Shown: positions 24,300-35,867 of the stretch, piece by piece
Position numbering within the stretch: position 1 is the first letter of the stretch
How the letters are laid out: the number at the start of each line of letters is the position of its first letter
Assembly (NCBI GenBank): GCA_905160935.1
Contig: CAJHZI010000274.1
Location: 155,001 to 219,000 of the forward strand
Length of the DNA stretch: 64,000 nt
Reading direction: 5' to 3'
Source of the DNA: Enchytraeus crypticus
Taxonomy: Eukaryota; Annelida; Clitellata; Enchytraeida; Enchytraeidae
Position numbers and translations under genes: made by a program
The notes under the pieces: model-generated
The model's database searches: none
Told to the model about the DNA's origin: nothing
Seen by the model: the letters and a program-made list of their open reading frames with translations, nothing else

Positions 24300-25020
24300 G
24301 TTTGTTTGTTTTGTGTAGATAGGCTGATTAGTTGCACACTACATGAGGGTATGTGGTTTCTAGGTATTCATGAGTGTGGATAAGGCTTGTATGTGTATGT
24401 ATGCGTAGGTGTGTGTATGTGAGTACACATGTATGTCTATGTATGTTTGTGCATGTATGCTTGCATGTATTGTAATGTATGACTATATTTTGCAACTGGT
24501 TGATATGCCTAGTATGTAGTTATATGCATGCTTGCATATTTTTGTCTGTAAGTTCGATGTGTGTATGTGTGAGTGTATTCTATGTGTATATATGTAGGTA
24601 CATGTATAAATGTGTATGTTTTGTATATATGTATGTGTATGTATGTATGTGTATGTATGTATATATGTGCATGCATGTGTATGTATAAGTATGTATATAA
24701 GTGCATATTTATGTGGATATGGGGTATGTATGTATACGTATATGCATACAAGTATTTGATAAGTGTATGTATGTTTATGTATGTGAGTATGTACATGTAT
24801 GTGTGTATGCATGTACATGTATGTGTGCATGCATGGATGCATATTGTATGTGTATTTGTGCATAGTTGTGTACCTGGTGTAGGTTTATATGTGAGATGGT
24901 TATGTGTGTGTGTCGTATTCTGGTGTTTAGTTTTTTCTTATGTTCTTCCTTTGAAGCCTATCAACTTGTCAAGGTTTGTATCTTTTTTTTCCCTTTACAG
25001 TTTCTATGTATAGAGGTATG
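24300..25020 (+). repeat. TATG/GTGTATG-rich variable tract following the CR1 copy
   Basis: About 600 bp of degenerate TGTATGTATG and TGTGTATG repeats, starting just after the CR1 coding end. Open frames of up to 146 codons on both strands (CMYVCVCMY, HIHTYIHTH) are repeat artefacts. Confidence 0.85.
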
Positions 25021-26317
25021 AAATTACATTAAAAAACTGGTGTTACAGGTCCTTGTGACTTCCTTAACCAGTATAATTATGTTAAGGTAAGTTATGACAT
25101 TTTCATTTTGTATTATGTTATTGTTTTCTCTTAAATATTGTTTTTCTTTTGGTTTTTGTCTATTTATCTTTCTCAAGACTTTGAACATTTTAATAGAGTC
25201 GTTTTTTGTGTTTGCAACTTCTTCTATTTCTCTTTCTTCTTTTTGACAATTTTCAATTTTTATTTCTTTATGTAGACATTTCATTACGGCATTTCTTTCT
25301 TTCCTCATTTTATTTTTCAAGATCTCATTTGTTGTGGATTCTATTATATTTGTTAAGTCTTTTTGCTTTGCAGAAAGTTTACTAAGTGAAGGGTTTACTG
25401 TGTATTTTTTATCTGCATGTTTTTCTTCTGATTTGAGATATTTTATACTACTATTTTTTATTATTTCTGAGAGATTCTTCCAGCTTATTTATTCATTTTC
25501 TTCTACAAATTTATCATAATCATGCTGTATGTTAATTTGGAATTTTTCTTTGATATCATTGTCACTTTTTTCAAGATTTAGTTTACAAACATTTTTTCTT
25601 ATATTTGGTTTTATTCTTTTATATATTTTTTCAAATTTTATTTGACATATTACTAGTTTAAGATCTGTATCTGTCCAATGACCACTATAAGATCTGCTAG
25701 TTTCTATCATGTGTTTGTTTTTTATTTGTGTTATGATATAATCAATTTGATTTGTTTTTGATCAAGTGTTTGTTGATTTTGATTGACTAGTCCATGTAGC
25801 TCTGCGGGCCATTTTGTGTTGAAATAGAGTGTTTGATAGTACTAGATTATATTTGCTACAGAATTCTAGCAGTTTTTCTCCATTACTATTTATTATCCCC
25901 TTACCAAATTTTCTCATATTTTCTGGGTATGTTTTAAATCCAGAGCCCGTTTTTGCATTGAAGTCTCCTCCTATTATAATGTCTCTTCTATTACTAAATT
26001 TATTCTTTATACTTTCAAGTTCTTCATAAAATTTACCTCTAATTTCAGGTTGTTTTTCATTTACAGGTAAAGTGGGAGCATAGGCGCTTATGATGACGTA
26101 TTTTTCATATTTGACGTATTTGCCAAACTTGACAAAAGTCAAAATTTACAATATTTACAATATTAACACCGGAAATAACACAAAACCACTATAGATTAAA
26201 TAACGGCCTGTTATTAATTTTAAAAATTTAGCAGTAAAATCTTAACGCTGATCTTGTCATCATTTGTCATACTGATAACTCACGGCTCCAAAAACTCGAA
26301 CCTCCGATAACAAAGGG

Positions 26318-26450
26318 AAAATCGAGACTTGATCGAATTCATCCCTACAGTACACTGCCAAGTGGCAGGTTCAAGGTACATATTCATACTCAAAGTCTGT
26401 CTTCTCGCTCCATAACAGCACTCTTTAGATCAACAAGTTAATCCCTTCAC
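26318..26450. repeat. Dispersed repeat (CAAGTGGCAGGTTCAAGGTA)
   Basis: The words AAGTGGCAGGTTCAAGGTA and ATATTC..ACTC recur in order at 39694-39790, together with a GATCAACTAG/GATCAACAAG word ~70 bp on. It looks like the 3' end region of the LINE family at 57650-59930 (CACTGGCAGGTCAATGGTACATA) or a related one. Confidence 0.5.
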
Positions 26451-26461
26451 AAAGTCTATGC

Positions 26462-26462
26462 C

Positions 26463-26530
<68 letters not shown>

Positions 26531-27310
26531 CAATTAGAGTGCTACAGTCATCAATGACAATATCGAGCACTATTGAGACAAAATCAAGCCGGCGAGCTAA
26601 AAAAGAAGGTCCAAAACGGTGCAAATTCCAAAATCCAGAAATTCAGTCCAAAGTAAAGGGAGTTAAAGAAAAGGTGGTTTAGGCGCAGGTCGCTGCTCAT
26701 GGACACTAGATGGAAAAGAGAGATGGAAAAGATAGGTCTTCAACTGCTTATGGAACTGGTCATAGGAAAGCAAAGGCTGATGTGATTCAACTGAAGATTT
26801 CCGAAGATTGGATGGAAGAGAATTCCAGATCTGAGGTGTAGCATGCTGCAAAGAGCGATTAGATAGCTTAGAGCGTGAAGGTAAGCTAGGTCTCACAAGA
26901 GTAATTAACTTAGAAGACCGAGTAATAGCAGGCTGCATCACTTTAATCAAGTGAGACATACAAGTTTGTGCAGGGATGGTGATGGACCTATAGGTTAACG
27001 AAGCTGTTTTGTAAATGATACGCTCTTTAATCTTTAGCCAATGCAAAAGACTTCAAAATGGGCGTAACATGTGAGTACTTGGAACTACAAAAAATTGTTC
27101 GCGCAAGAGAGTTCTGAACAAACTGCAACCGATCAATCTCACAGCCAGGGAGATTTAAAAACAGGGAATTGCAGTAGTCCAACCTCGATTGCACAAGAGC
27201 AGCACCAATTGTAGCAGCTGTCTCACGTGACAAATATGGACCTATTCGACGAAGATCACGGATATGGAAGAAACCTGCTTGTGAAGTCTTAGGTGGATTA
27301 ATTACGATTT
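26462..27310 (-). mobile_element. L2-clade LINE, 3' coding end plus tail and (ATT)n
   Basis: Minus-strand frames at 27027-27233 (AALVQSRLDYCNSLFLNLP) and 26663-27046 (HWLKIKERIIYKTASLTYRS, TPQIWNSLPSNLRK) are the C-terminus of an L2-like reverse transcriptase. The stop is followed by the recurrent tail (26535-26655) and an (AAT)n run at 26465-26528, read as (ATT)n on the coding strand. This copy ties the solo tails elsewhere to their parent LINE. It is 5' truncated near 27310, with a frame break between the two blocks. Confidence 0.9.
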
Positions 27311-27513
27311 AATCCTGGGGGAAGATATTTCATGGTGAGGTGGGTTCCCTCTTGCCATCCTCAGCTCCTGCCTTTAGTAGCCTCTTACGTACACGCGGCA
27401 GTTGTTTGCGGTTGCCCTATTCTGCAGTGGTCCAGCCACACCCGAGCACAACACGGGTATCGAATTCATATACAAGGCATATTAAAATCCTCTAGATACT
27501 GTATACATCTCCG

Positions 27514-27635
<122 letters not shown>

Positions 27636-27749
27636 CATTCGAAATTAAGAGATTTTTAAAAATTTCTAAAATTTAGGATTTTCGAATGCTGACAAAATTC
27701 TCACTTTTTATAATGCGTAATTATTTAAACAGCTGGGATGTCGTCAAGT

Positions 27750-28024
27750 CAATTTTAATGTCGTCAACCTATCTTTTCAATCTTTCTTTCCATCCAGTGT
27801 CCATGAGTTGTTACCTGCGCCCAAAGACCTTTAAAATTCTTTTTCTTTATTCTATACATGCGCCTAAACCTCCTTTTCTTTAATTCCCTTTACTTTGGAC
27901 TGATTTTCTGGATTTTAGAATTTGCACCGTTTTTGGACCTTCTCTTTGCTCGCCGGCTTGAATTTGTCTCAATAGTGCTCGCTGTTGTCATTGATGACTG
28001 CAACACTTAATTAATTGTTGTTAC
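27750..28024 (+). mobile_element. L2-type LINE 3' end
   Basis: It starts in the last coding bases (TTTCCATCCAGTGTCCATGA, GCGCCTAAACCTCC, matching the reverse copy at 26663-26710). It continues with TTTACTTTGGACTGATTTTC, the full tail, and ends TAATTGTTGTTACGG without a long (ATT)n run. Confidence 0.85.
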
Positions 28025-28314
28025 GGTATATGGTATGGTATAATATGGTGTATTGTCAAGCAAATTTTAATGTTGAGTGAAGTGGCTGAAAATAGTCGCT
28101 TGTTGTCAAACTAAATATCGATTTGAAATCAAATAATAAACAACTGGTTTATTCGAATTTGACGTAAATGTTTTCTTATAAATGTCTTTATTTTTCGTAG
28201 ACGTGACATAAAAAAAATACCGAATAAATTAATAATATTAACACACACTATAGTGAAACGATCAACTACGTTGATATCTATCACTTTTAATACCACTTGT
28301 TAAATCCTTCGGAC

Positions 28315-28464
28315 TTGACTTACTTCGGACTGAATTTCTGGATTTTGGAATTAGGACCGTTTTTGGACCTTCTTTTTGCTCGCCGGCTTGATTTTGTCGC
28401 AATAGTGCGCAATGTTGTCATTGATGACTGTAGCACTCTAATTGTTGTTATTATTATTATTATC
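28315..28464 (+). mobile_element. L2-type LINE 3' tail inserted in the SINE
   Basis: TTACTTCGGACTGAATTTCT through GATGACTGTAGCACTCTAAT to (ATT)n. It lies between the SINE words ending AAATCC and starting CCGTTAGGCAATTTA, which are contiguous in other SINE copies. This marks an insertion into the SINE. Confidence 0.8.
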
Positions 28465-28493
28465 CGTTAGGCAATTTACCAGAATTTACCTGA

Positions 28494-28705
28494 ATAATAA
28501 TAATAACAATTGGAGTGCTACAGTCATCAATGACAACATCGAGCACGATTGAGACAAAATCAAGCCGGAGAGCAAAAAGAAGGTCCAAAAAGGGGGCAAA
28601 TTCCAAAATCCAGAAATTCAGTCCAAAGTAAAGGGAGTTAAAGAAAAGGTGGTTTAGGCGCAGGTTGCTGCTCATGGACACTAGATGGAAAAGAGAGATG
28701 GAAAT
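28494..28705 (-). mobile_element. L2-type LINE 3' end, tail-to-tail with the preceding copy
   Basis: (AAT)n, then AACAATTGGAGTGCTACAG, CAAGCCGGAGAGC, and into the last codons (TAGGCGCAGGTTGCTGCTCA, TGGACACTAGATGGAAAAGA), matching 26530-26720. The two tails face each other across ~30 bp of SINE sequence. Confidence 0.85.
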
Positions 28706-28759
28706 AGAACAGCTACCATCTTTCGTTATTCAGTCATTAGTCATAATTAGGTAGCAGGA

Positions 28760-28935
28760 ATAAGGGAAGGAAGTCAAGGACTTATTTTAATCCCCAATCA
28801 TACGTGGTTACAACGTCCAGCTTATTTTTAAAATTATTCGCCGACACCGCATTCACAACCTCCTCACTCAAAGAGTTCCGCCTATCAATCACCCTTTGAG
28901 AAAAAGAAAACTTTCCTAAGTCTGTCCTTACACTA
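28760..28935 (-). mobile_element. CR1-clade LINE C-terminal fragment
   Basis: The minus strand reads LGKFSFSQRVIDRRNSL, SEEVVNAVSANNFKNKLD, VVTTYDWGLK and a stop. This is the usual last segment of CR1 reverse transcriptases (FS.R....WN.LP..VV...S...FK..LD). Only about 45 codons remain. Confidence 0.8.
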
Positions 28936-29179
28936 GGCTTATACAAATTTAGACCATTTTCCGCATAACCAGTCCAGTGAATGTTTGGGATTTTACTCTC
29001 AGATCAGCGCGGCTGGGATTTGAACTCACGATAATGATTTGAATTCACCTCAGGATTTGTAATTTAAAACTTCGTGATGGTGGCAACACCTCTAACCACT
29101 ACACTATTGAGACGTTCACAACGCTATTGAGTTAACCTACAGTTACTTGGTCTTCTAAATTAATTACTCTTGTGAGACC

Positions 29180-30385
29180 TAACTTACCTTCACGCTCCAA
29201 GCTATCAAATCGTTCTTTCCAGCATGCTGCATCGCAGATCTGGAATTCTCTCCCGCTTCAGTATATCGTGGAGGGTGCATTACCATAATCATATGTAAAA
29301 GTATGTCATTTGCATGTCGCTGTACACATGCTTCACCCTCCACTCCTATCCTGATGCTAAGGCTTGTCTACAGCAATCCTTTCAGGAGATATCTTCTGGG
29401 ATGTCTGCCAATTTCTTGGCACTCAATCCATCCAAGACTGAGTTCTATATGGAACACCTCAGCAACTTTCAAAACTGAACGAGGTGTCCCTGGCTCTCTC
29501 TTCTGATGTTTCAGTAACACCAGTTTCTTCTGTGTAGAATCTTGGTGTTGTCCTTGACCGCCACCTCTCATTCCACGAACATATCACTAAAACGTCACAG
29601 GCATATTTCTTTCATATTTGCGATCTTCGTCGAATAAGACCATTTCTTTCTCTTGAGACTGCCACTACAATTGGCGCTGCTCTCGTGCAATTGAAACTGG
29701 ATTACTGTATCTCCCTATTTCTAAATCTTCCCAGTTGCGAGATTGATTGGTTGCAGTTCGTCCAGAATTCCCTTGCACGTGCAGTCTTTCGTGGCTCCAA
29801 ATATTTCATGTTACTCTAATCCTCAAGTCCTTACACTGGCTCAAAGTTAGAGAACGCATTTTATACAAGACAGTTTCTCTACCTTATAAGTCTATTACCA
29901 CTCCTGGTAATAGTTACATGTCCCACTTACTACAAGTGGGACAACCTACCTCCAGGCCCACCAGGTCCTCTAAGTTAGTTACTCTTGAGAGACCAAGCCT
30001 TCCTTCATGTAGCAAGCTGTCTAGGCGCTCCTTCCAGCATGCTGCCCCGCAGATCTGGAATTCTCTTCCTTCCACTCTGCGAACCCCCTCATCTATTCCT
30101 GATCAGCCTTTCCTACTCCACGAACAGTTTCATAGGCGATTGAACTCTTTTCTCTTTCGACTTTTCATATCCACCAAATGTCCACGAACTGAGACCAACA
30201 TGTAAACCTCCATTCCGCTAGTACCCTTCCTTGGACTGACCACCTGGATTTTGGCTCGCACCGTTTATGGACCCCTCACTCTGCTCATCAGCTTTGATTT
30301 GGTATCACAGTGCTCAGTGTTGTCATGGACAACAGTAGCACTCTAATCGTATTGTTGTTATTGTTGTTGTTGTTGCAATATCTTA
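29180..30385 (+). mobile_element. L2-clade LINE, long 3' fragment
   Basis: Plus-strand coding remnants include ALVQLKLDYCISLFLNLPSC, LKSLHWLKVRERILYKTVSL, SSKLVTLERPSLPSCSKLSR and AAPQIWNSLPST, then a diverged tail (30235-30350) ending in (GTT)n. A further copy of the coding end, with AACTTACCTTCACGCTCCA, begins at 29165. Multiple frame breaks are present. This copy's tail differs from the common one (CTCTGCTCATCAGC in place of TTTGCTCGCCGGC), as does that at 53278-53395, suggesting a second subfamily. Confidence 0.85.
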
Positions 30386-31236
30386 TTGATTAATATTACC
30401 TATTAGCTGTTTTTCAGTTAACTTAAAGTTTGTTTATTTGAAAAATTACAAAGTATTTCCAGGGGAAAGTTGCAGGATACTCTCATTGAAGGCGATAGCC
30501 TATTGGTATCGCATTTACGACATTTAAAAATTAATTGAAATTTTGACCATTGATTTGGTGCAACAATTTCTTCTTATGCATCATCACTGCTCACTATAAG
30601 ATATGAAAATTGTGATGGTGTTTTGACATAAAAAATTCAGATAGTCAAATATCAGTTTGGTCATTATTTACTAGCTAAATTTTGGCGTAAATTCATATTC
30701 TAATGGGGTAATTGCAAAATAGATAATCGGCTAGTTAACCTCTAACAGTGGTTTAAACCACAGATTAGTAAGATTAATCACAATTTTGTATTACCTAAGC
30801 CTAATTCGCTGTTCAAAGTAAAGAATACCTGCTCCTCACTTTTTTTTTTTTTTTTTTGCATATTAGTGGCTCAAGAAATAAAATGCTAGTTTTGTTTATG
30901 AATCAAGCTGTTTGTCGAGCAGATGAACGACAGCGCTGTCATTGGCTGAGTGATATAACTTTGGCAGGTGACCTTGAAGTTAACAACCACGCCACATTTT
31001 GTAGTAAATACCAGTTGCTAAAGAGGTGTACATAATCTACAGCAGAAGCCTAAATTGCGAATTATGCCTCAGTTTACAAAATGTGGTTAATACCATCACA
31101 GCTGTACAATGAGATTTCATGCTATTTTGAGCTATGTCAAGTCATTGTTCTAACTATTTGATGTCAAATTTCAGGAATATTGTATAGTTCTTTATTTAAT
31201 ATAACCTGCTTCAGATAATATAGTTCAAAATTCAGT
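30386..31236 (+). promoter_or_regulatory. Upstream region of the Tantalus-like gene, with candidate CCAAT box
   Basis: The stretch is free of recognised repeats except a T17 run (30840-30857). A relatively GC-richer segment at 30905-31030 contains GCTGTCATTGGCTGAG, a reverse CCAAT box, 290 bp before the ATG. No TATA box is placed with confidence. Promoter assignment is inference. Confidence 0.3.
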
Positions 31237-34200
31237 ATGTCAGAAGTTACTGTTAGTCCCCTTTCTCAGGATTCTTCCTTGCAAACAAAATACGAGAGTG
31301 TTAGGAGAAAGAAAATTACAAAAAGATTGACAATGACATCAGCGAAGTGTTGGTCTTTAGGATGCGACTCATGTGTAGAACTTGATATCATTAAACATGA
31401 AAGCTGCACTTTGTTAAAAGAGGAGAGTGATGATAAGTCAAAATGCTCAGACAAAGCTAAAAAAGAACTTAAAGTTGTGTATGGCGACATTCTATCTCCA
31501 ATGCAGTCTGGTAGTTGTGTGTGGTGGAAGAACTCTGAGTGTTCTGGAACAAAAACTTCTGAAATCTCTCACATACCTATCAGGTTGAGATCAAGACGAC
31601 GAAGTGTCACTGCCAATGACTCTACTTTGGAATCTGGGACGGGTGCGCTTAAAGAGAAACATGAAGGACAATATGATGGTGATGTATTGAATATGAGTTC
31701 AAGTAAGTCTGTCAAAAGATTTCGCTCAGATAAGGCATCTATCTTATCGGCTAATTCTTCAGGAGCTACATCTACATCAGCTTCATCGTTAGAAGCTTCC
31801 AGTGAAACGAATCTCTCTTCAGCTGCTTCAACTTCAGCTGCGGGGTATTTCGATGCGTCTTCCTCTTCAGTTGCTAATAATTCAATTGATAATAGGGATA
31901 GTTTCGAAGTAAATATTTCAGACGTAGCTGGTTTAAGGTTTGACTGTAAATCTGCTACTGAAGCAAGTCCATTCAGCTCTAAATGTGTTCAGAAAACTAA
32001 TGACAGAACTTCTCCCCTAGCAGGTAGTAACAATTGTGATGATGAGAACATGTCCAGTAGTGAAACATGCTCACTGATGAATTCTTTACTTGCTCCAGCA
32101 AATAGAGATAGTGTGGATGCATTCGTACGATTGAATAGAAGTGCTGAAGCAGAAAGACTTGCTTGTAGATATTTCCATGAACCTGATGGAGCAAATATTC
32201 CTGTTGAAAGTAAACATGCTGTAGATTTGTCGAACACATCAGGTATAACAGAGAAAATTACTACTAACGATTTCAGTCCGTTTGGGTTAGAGGATATGGA
32301 AGTTTATCACCTGCCCACAAGAAAGGTGCAGAGGCCTCTACGCAGAGATTCGGTTCAGTTATATAGAGAAACAATTAAGGGACACAGAAAAATTATGAAT
32401 TCTGGTAAAGTGGGGGAGCAGAAAGTGCACTTGTACAAGAGACATTGTGAAGCATCTGATTCAATGAATACAACTTCAGTCGATTTTGAACCTCTATCGG
32501 ATAGTTCGATGGAATTGAATAAATCTGAATGTGAAAAGTTCAAATCTCCTGGCGTTCCAGTCATTAGCATCAAGAAGTTAGATTTGGAAGAACTGAGCTC
32601 TAATGGTGTCAGTGAAAATGCAGCAACTCTTCCTCAGCAGGTAGATGGAAATTCCAATAAAGAAATTGTGACTTACGGTTAGTGGTTTAGATATCCTTTC
32701 AATAATATGATACTGTAAAAGATAAGTTTTGTGTAGTCTATATTCAATTGTTGTGTAATATATTCAATTGTTGGTAATCTCGTTCTGTGAAATGTGGCTC
32801 TTTGCAAGTATTTTGCTTATAAAATGAAATTAGCTTCCTTTTGATGAGTTGCTATGTCCCAATTTATGGGGCAATGCTGAGGAGTCTAGATAAGAAATGG
32901 ACCGTTAAGGTCGACTATCCTTCTACCTAACACCACTAAAAGCTTACAATTGGGGTTTTATGCTGACTTCTGAAAAGAAAAGTTTATGTCGCTGTACAGT
33001 CTCAAACTCACAACCTCTATCCCAAGAGGTTGTCTTTTGAAAGATTTACCAGTTGAGCCGTTGTCTTGATGGCTTGCTGTTCAGCAAACAGATTATAATG
33101 TTTATAACAGATTAGTAGGCACAGGGTTCAAATCCAGTGCTCTCCCAATTACTGACATGCTATCGAATAAGAAACTGGCATTATCTTTTAGGTGAGCGTT
33201 CTCACAACTGCTGCGCCACTACGCTTATAAAACAACGTTAAAGCTTGTTATATTATATTATTTATGTATTATGATAAGCAAATTAGGTATGATTTTGTTC
33301 AGGTCATATGAAATTGAGCAAGTGTTTGCTGCATATGTCAGAACATGTAACATGAACATGTGACTAAGCATGACCTAAGAGAGGAATTGACAAATCACAT
33401 TAGGGCATATTTTTTTCTCCAGTTATACTCTTCTTCTTCTTCTCTAAGTGCCGGTGCCGTGCCTGTTCCAAGCCTGGGCGGTCATGGTCATATTCCTCCA
33501 TATGTCTCTGTTCAGTGTTGTTCTGATCATCTCTGTTTCAGTTAACTGCATCTATTTGCTAAGACTCTCAATAAACGTCATCAGTTAAACTCTACCTGTG
33601 TATTAAGATTTATTGTAAAAACTCAAATGAGTCGTCGTGTGGTATTTGTGTTGATTAATGTAATCTCTTTACATGCATGAAGGCACGTGTATGAAATTAA
33701 AATTTTACTGTTTAAATGCCGTGATGCTAATATCTTTCTAATGTTGATAGTTATTTTAGCAAATTTTACCCCTTAGAGACAGCCATTGCCCTCTGCTATT
33801 GAAGCGCATTCTCATCAGAACTTCACTTTATAGTTTAGCTGTTGTTGTGGCCCTCCTGCACCACTATCTATGTGATTAAGGCTAGAGCTGATTCAATACA
33901 GGATGTCACAAAACAAAATGTTCCTGTATATAATGTTAGCAGATCATATTTATTGAGCTAGTTTCATATCAAATCAAAATCTTTAATAAATTTGCACAGA
34001 ATGTGATTCGCAGTTGATGCATTTTAATATGCTGTAAATTATTTTAAAAGTTAAGCCTTTAATTCACTTCACAAGAGAAACCTTGAAGAAAGACAGAGTA
34101 ATAAATAATCTTCTTCGTCTGCAGTACAAAATTTAGTGTGTAATGAACTAAATAACAATATCATATAAGTAATATAGCTGTTGAATTTATTATGCACTTT

Positions 34201-35208
34201 AGTTATTTTAACTATTTTTAATAGAAGTTGGTGTGATCACAAAAGTGTGTATGATTTGACCTCTGGAAAGGCATTTTATGAATTTTTTCAGAAGGGGCCT
34301 GGTGCCGACAATGACTTAATCATGAAATTCAGATAGATATGCACATACTAGCTTTTGAACAAGAACATTATATATTCTTTGATGGTTCATAAATATTTAA
34401 TATTTCCTTAGATTGGCTTTGTGTACATCTATCTATCTATAATTATATAATTATTGCAGATAGTAACATAGAGAAGAAGTCGGATGTCATTGCTCGAGCA
34501 GTAGGAGATGAAGACAGATGTCGCTCTAAGAGAAAAGCCTCTATCGTTGCTAGATTGAGCATCTCTCTCATTGAATCAGCTGACGCTGCAGACTCCGAAT
34601 CAGTTCTTCAGAAATCTTACAGCAGCCGTTGTCGCAAGCAGGAAACTAACAATAACAGAGAAAGCAACTTGGAGGATATCTACTTGAATCGGTTGTGGCG
34701 CGAGCAGATGCCCAAGGAACGAAACTGGTGTACCATCTTAGAAGACCCTGTGGTAGCTATAGCAAATACTACAAAGGTCAAGAAGCAATCTTCTGTGCTG
34801 CGGCGGGGTAGAGGTCGTCCAGTTTTGAATTCTTCTAAAAACTTGATAACCGATGTGTTAGATGTAGAAAAGGAAAATAAAGAGAGGGATGAAAATTGTG
34901 TTGCTACTGGCGATAAGAAGGCTATTAATGTGACAGATGCAGAGACTGTTGCAGATGTTGAACCAGTTAATGGAGTTGCAGATTACAACAATATACTAAC
35001 CGATGGTATACGCTATTTTTCTCTTCGTGCCAAGCGATGCAGTCTTAACTTTAATGCGGAGCCTACCAAAGCCAAACTAAACTTGAGACGCAAGCGAGCC
35101 ATTCGGCTTGGCTGGAAACCTGTGTCTAAGAAAAGAGCCATTGAATGTGAGCAGAGATTAAAACAAGTATTGGAAGAAATGGATGAAGATATTGAAAACT
35201 TTGTCTGA
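31237..35208 (+). CDS. Tantalus-like domain protein (PRR14/tantalus family), 729 aa
   Basis: Exon 1 is 31237-32677 (donor ACG|GTTAGT) and exon 2 is 34460-35208 (acceptor TTGCAG). The joint codon is GAT and the phases agree, giving 729 aa. Most of the protein is low-complexity, Ser/Thr/Ala-rich and polar (for example SGATSTSASSLEASS, residues ~175-215), with a basic patch RLRSRRRSVT near 117. The one motif I recognise, LEDIYLNRLWREQMPK plus NWCTILEDP (residues ~551-577), resembles the Tantalus domain of Drosophila tantalus and vertebrate PRR14/PRR14L, which act in chromatin and lamina tethering. The last ~65 residues are basic then acidic (RRKRAIRLGWKP, then VLEEMDEDIENF). There is no signal peptide or membrane segment. 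A nuclear role is inferred from the family and the basic clusters. The 1.8-kb intron holds SINE remnants. The family call is moderate; the gene model is firmer. Confidence 0.7.
32850..33240. mobile_element. tRNA-like SINE remnants in intron of the Tantalus-like gene
   Basis: On the minus strand, GGCTCAACTGGTAAATC (A-box-like) and GGTTGTGAGTTTGAGAC (B-box-like) lie at 33012-33062. On the plus strand a second element has AGGGTTCAAATCCAGTGCTC (33122-33143) followed by CTGACATGCTATCGAATAAG. The plus-strand element recurs at 56690-56820 (AATCGAGTGCTCTCC, CTGACAAGCTGTCAAGCAGG). They appear to be two unrelated SINEs side by side. Confidence 0.55.
33425..33545. repeat. Probable interspersed repeat starting (CTT)n
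   Basis: CTTCTTCTTCTTCTCTAAGT, GCCGGTGCCGTGCCTGTTCC and CAAGCCTGGGCGGTCATGGT form a GC-rich island in the AT-rich intron. It resembles the 3' end of LINE families that finish in a CTT run, but no second copy lies in this window, so the class is a guess. Confidence 0.35.
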
Positions 35209-35867
35209 CTGGTTCTTTAAAATATTTTTGTTTGCAATTTTATTGATACTATTCAAAAATGTGATACATACCGTAGATATCAATTAGTATTTTAATTGCT
35301 TAGAGTTTTAAAACTAAAGATATCTTTTCATTTACATTGCTTCATTGGACATAAATATAATTTCAAAAACGTTGAAAGCCAAGTTTTCCATTGTGTAAAC
35401 CAGTGTTGAAGCTTAAGAAATTATGTATATCACTAGAATTACAGGTAGTAACATAGTTCTGTTCTTGTAGTAATGAACCTAAACGATTAATTTTCTTTCA
35501 CAAAATGTATAACTTTCGACATTGGTATAATATATAAGTTGCAGTCTTGTGCGATTGTGTGCAATCTTAGCACAACCGCTCAATGAATAGATTTAAATTT
35601 ACTGGTGTCGCTTAAATCTTTGCAGTGCTAGATTTGTTGATATGATTCTATGTATCAATTGATTTTTCTATGCATTTAAAAAGATAGTGTACTACTAAGG
35701 TTATTTTTCTAATTAAGTCTTTTTATTGTTGAGGTGTTTTTACGCTATGGTTGTTTAAGTAATTCCTAACGTCGCTATTGCACGAAAAGTTGAACGTTAA
35801 ACCCTCATCAGTTTATTGATTAATTCTCATATAAAAAGGTAGAGCTAAAAGACTAATGTTAACGTCA

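Larger units (their letters stand above)
21480..26165 (-). mobile_element. LINE with AP-endonuclease and reverse transcriptase, interrupted by a second LINE
   Basis: On the minus strand the endonuclease part is at 25762-26142 (YAPTLPVNEKQ, IIIGGDFNAKTGSG, ending before the SDH region). A linker lies at 25028-25700 (KNDSIKMFKVLRKINRQKP). Reverse-transcriptase parts follow at 22712-22921 (SNLRPIIPLNLLRKILS, QAAYR) and 22066-22450 (IPQGDCLSPVLF, QQFADDIAYVS), with C-terminal remnants to about 21540. Several frameshifts and stops are visible, and the 5' end is truncated inside the endonuclease. Sequence from about 23160 to 25027 does not belong to it: a CR1-type LINE and a TATG-rich tract lie there in the opposite direction. 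I cannot name the clade with confidence. Confidence 0.8.
28245..29115 (-). mobile_element. tRNA-derived SINE broken up by LINE pieces
   Basis: The SINE's 3' part (GTTGATATCTATCACTTTTA at 28270) and an inner word (CCGTTAGGCAATTTA at 28465) are separated from its tRNA-like head (28935-29115). On the minus strand the head shows an A-box-like TAGTGGTTAGAG and a B-box-like GAGTTCAAATCC. Between them lie two L2 tails in opposite directions and a CR1 C-terminal fragment. Intact-looking relatives are at 49745-49988, 56985-57200 and 62660-62890. Confidence 0.7.

Noticed and set aside
24479-25013. Open frames up to 146 codons on both strands
   Set aside because: Produced by the TATG/TGTG-rich tract after the CR1 copy, with the same repeat-like peptides on both strands.
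23100-25095. Target duplication TTATGAC for the CR1 insertion (near 23143 and 25093)
   Set aside because: A 7-bp similarity in AT-rich sequence, not placed exactly at the element ends. Too weak to claim.
31989-32573. Minus-strand frames of 72-82 codons
   Set aside because: Antisense shadows of the Tantalus-like gene's exon 1.
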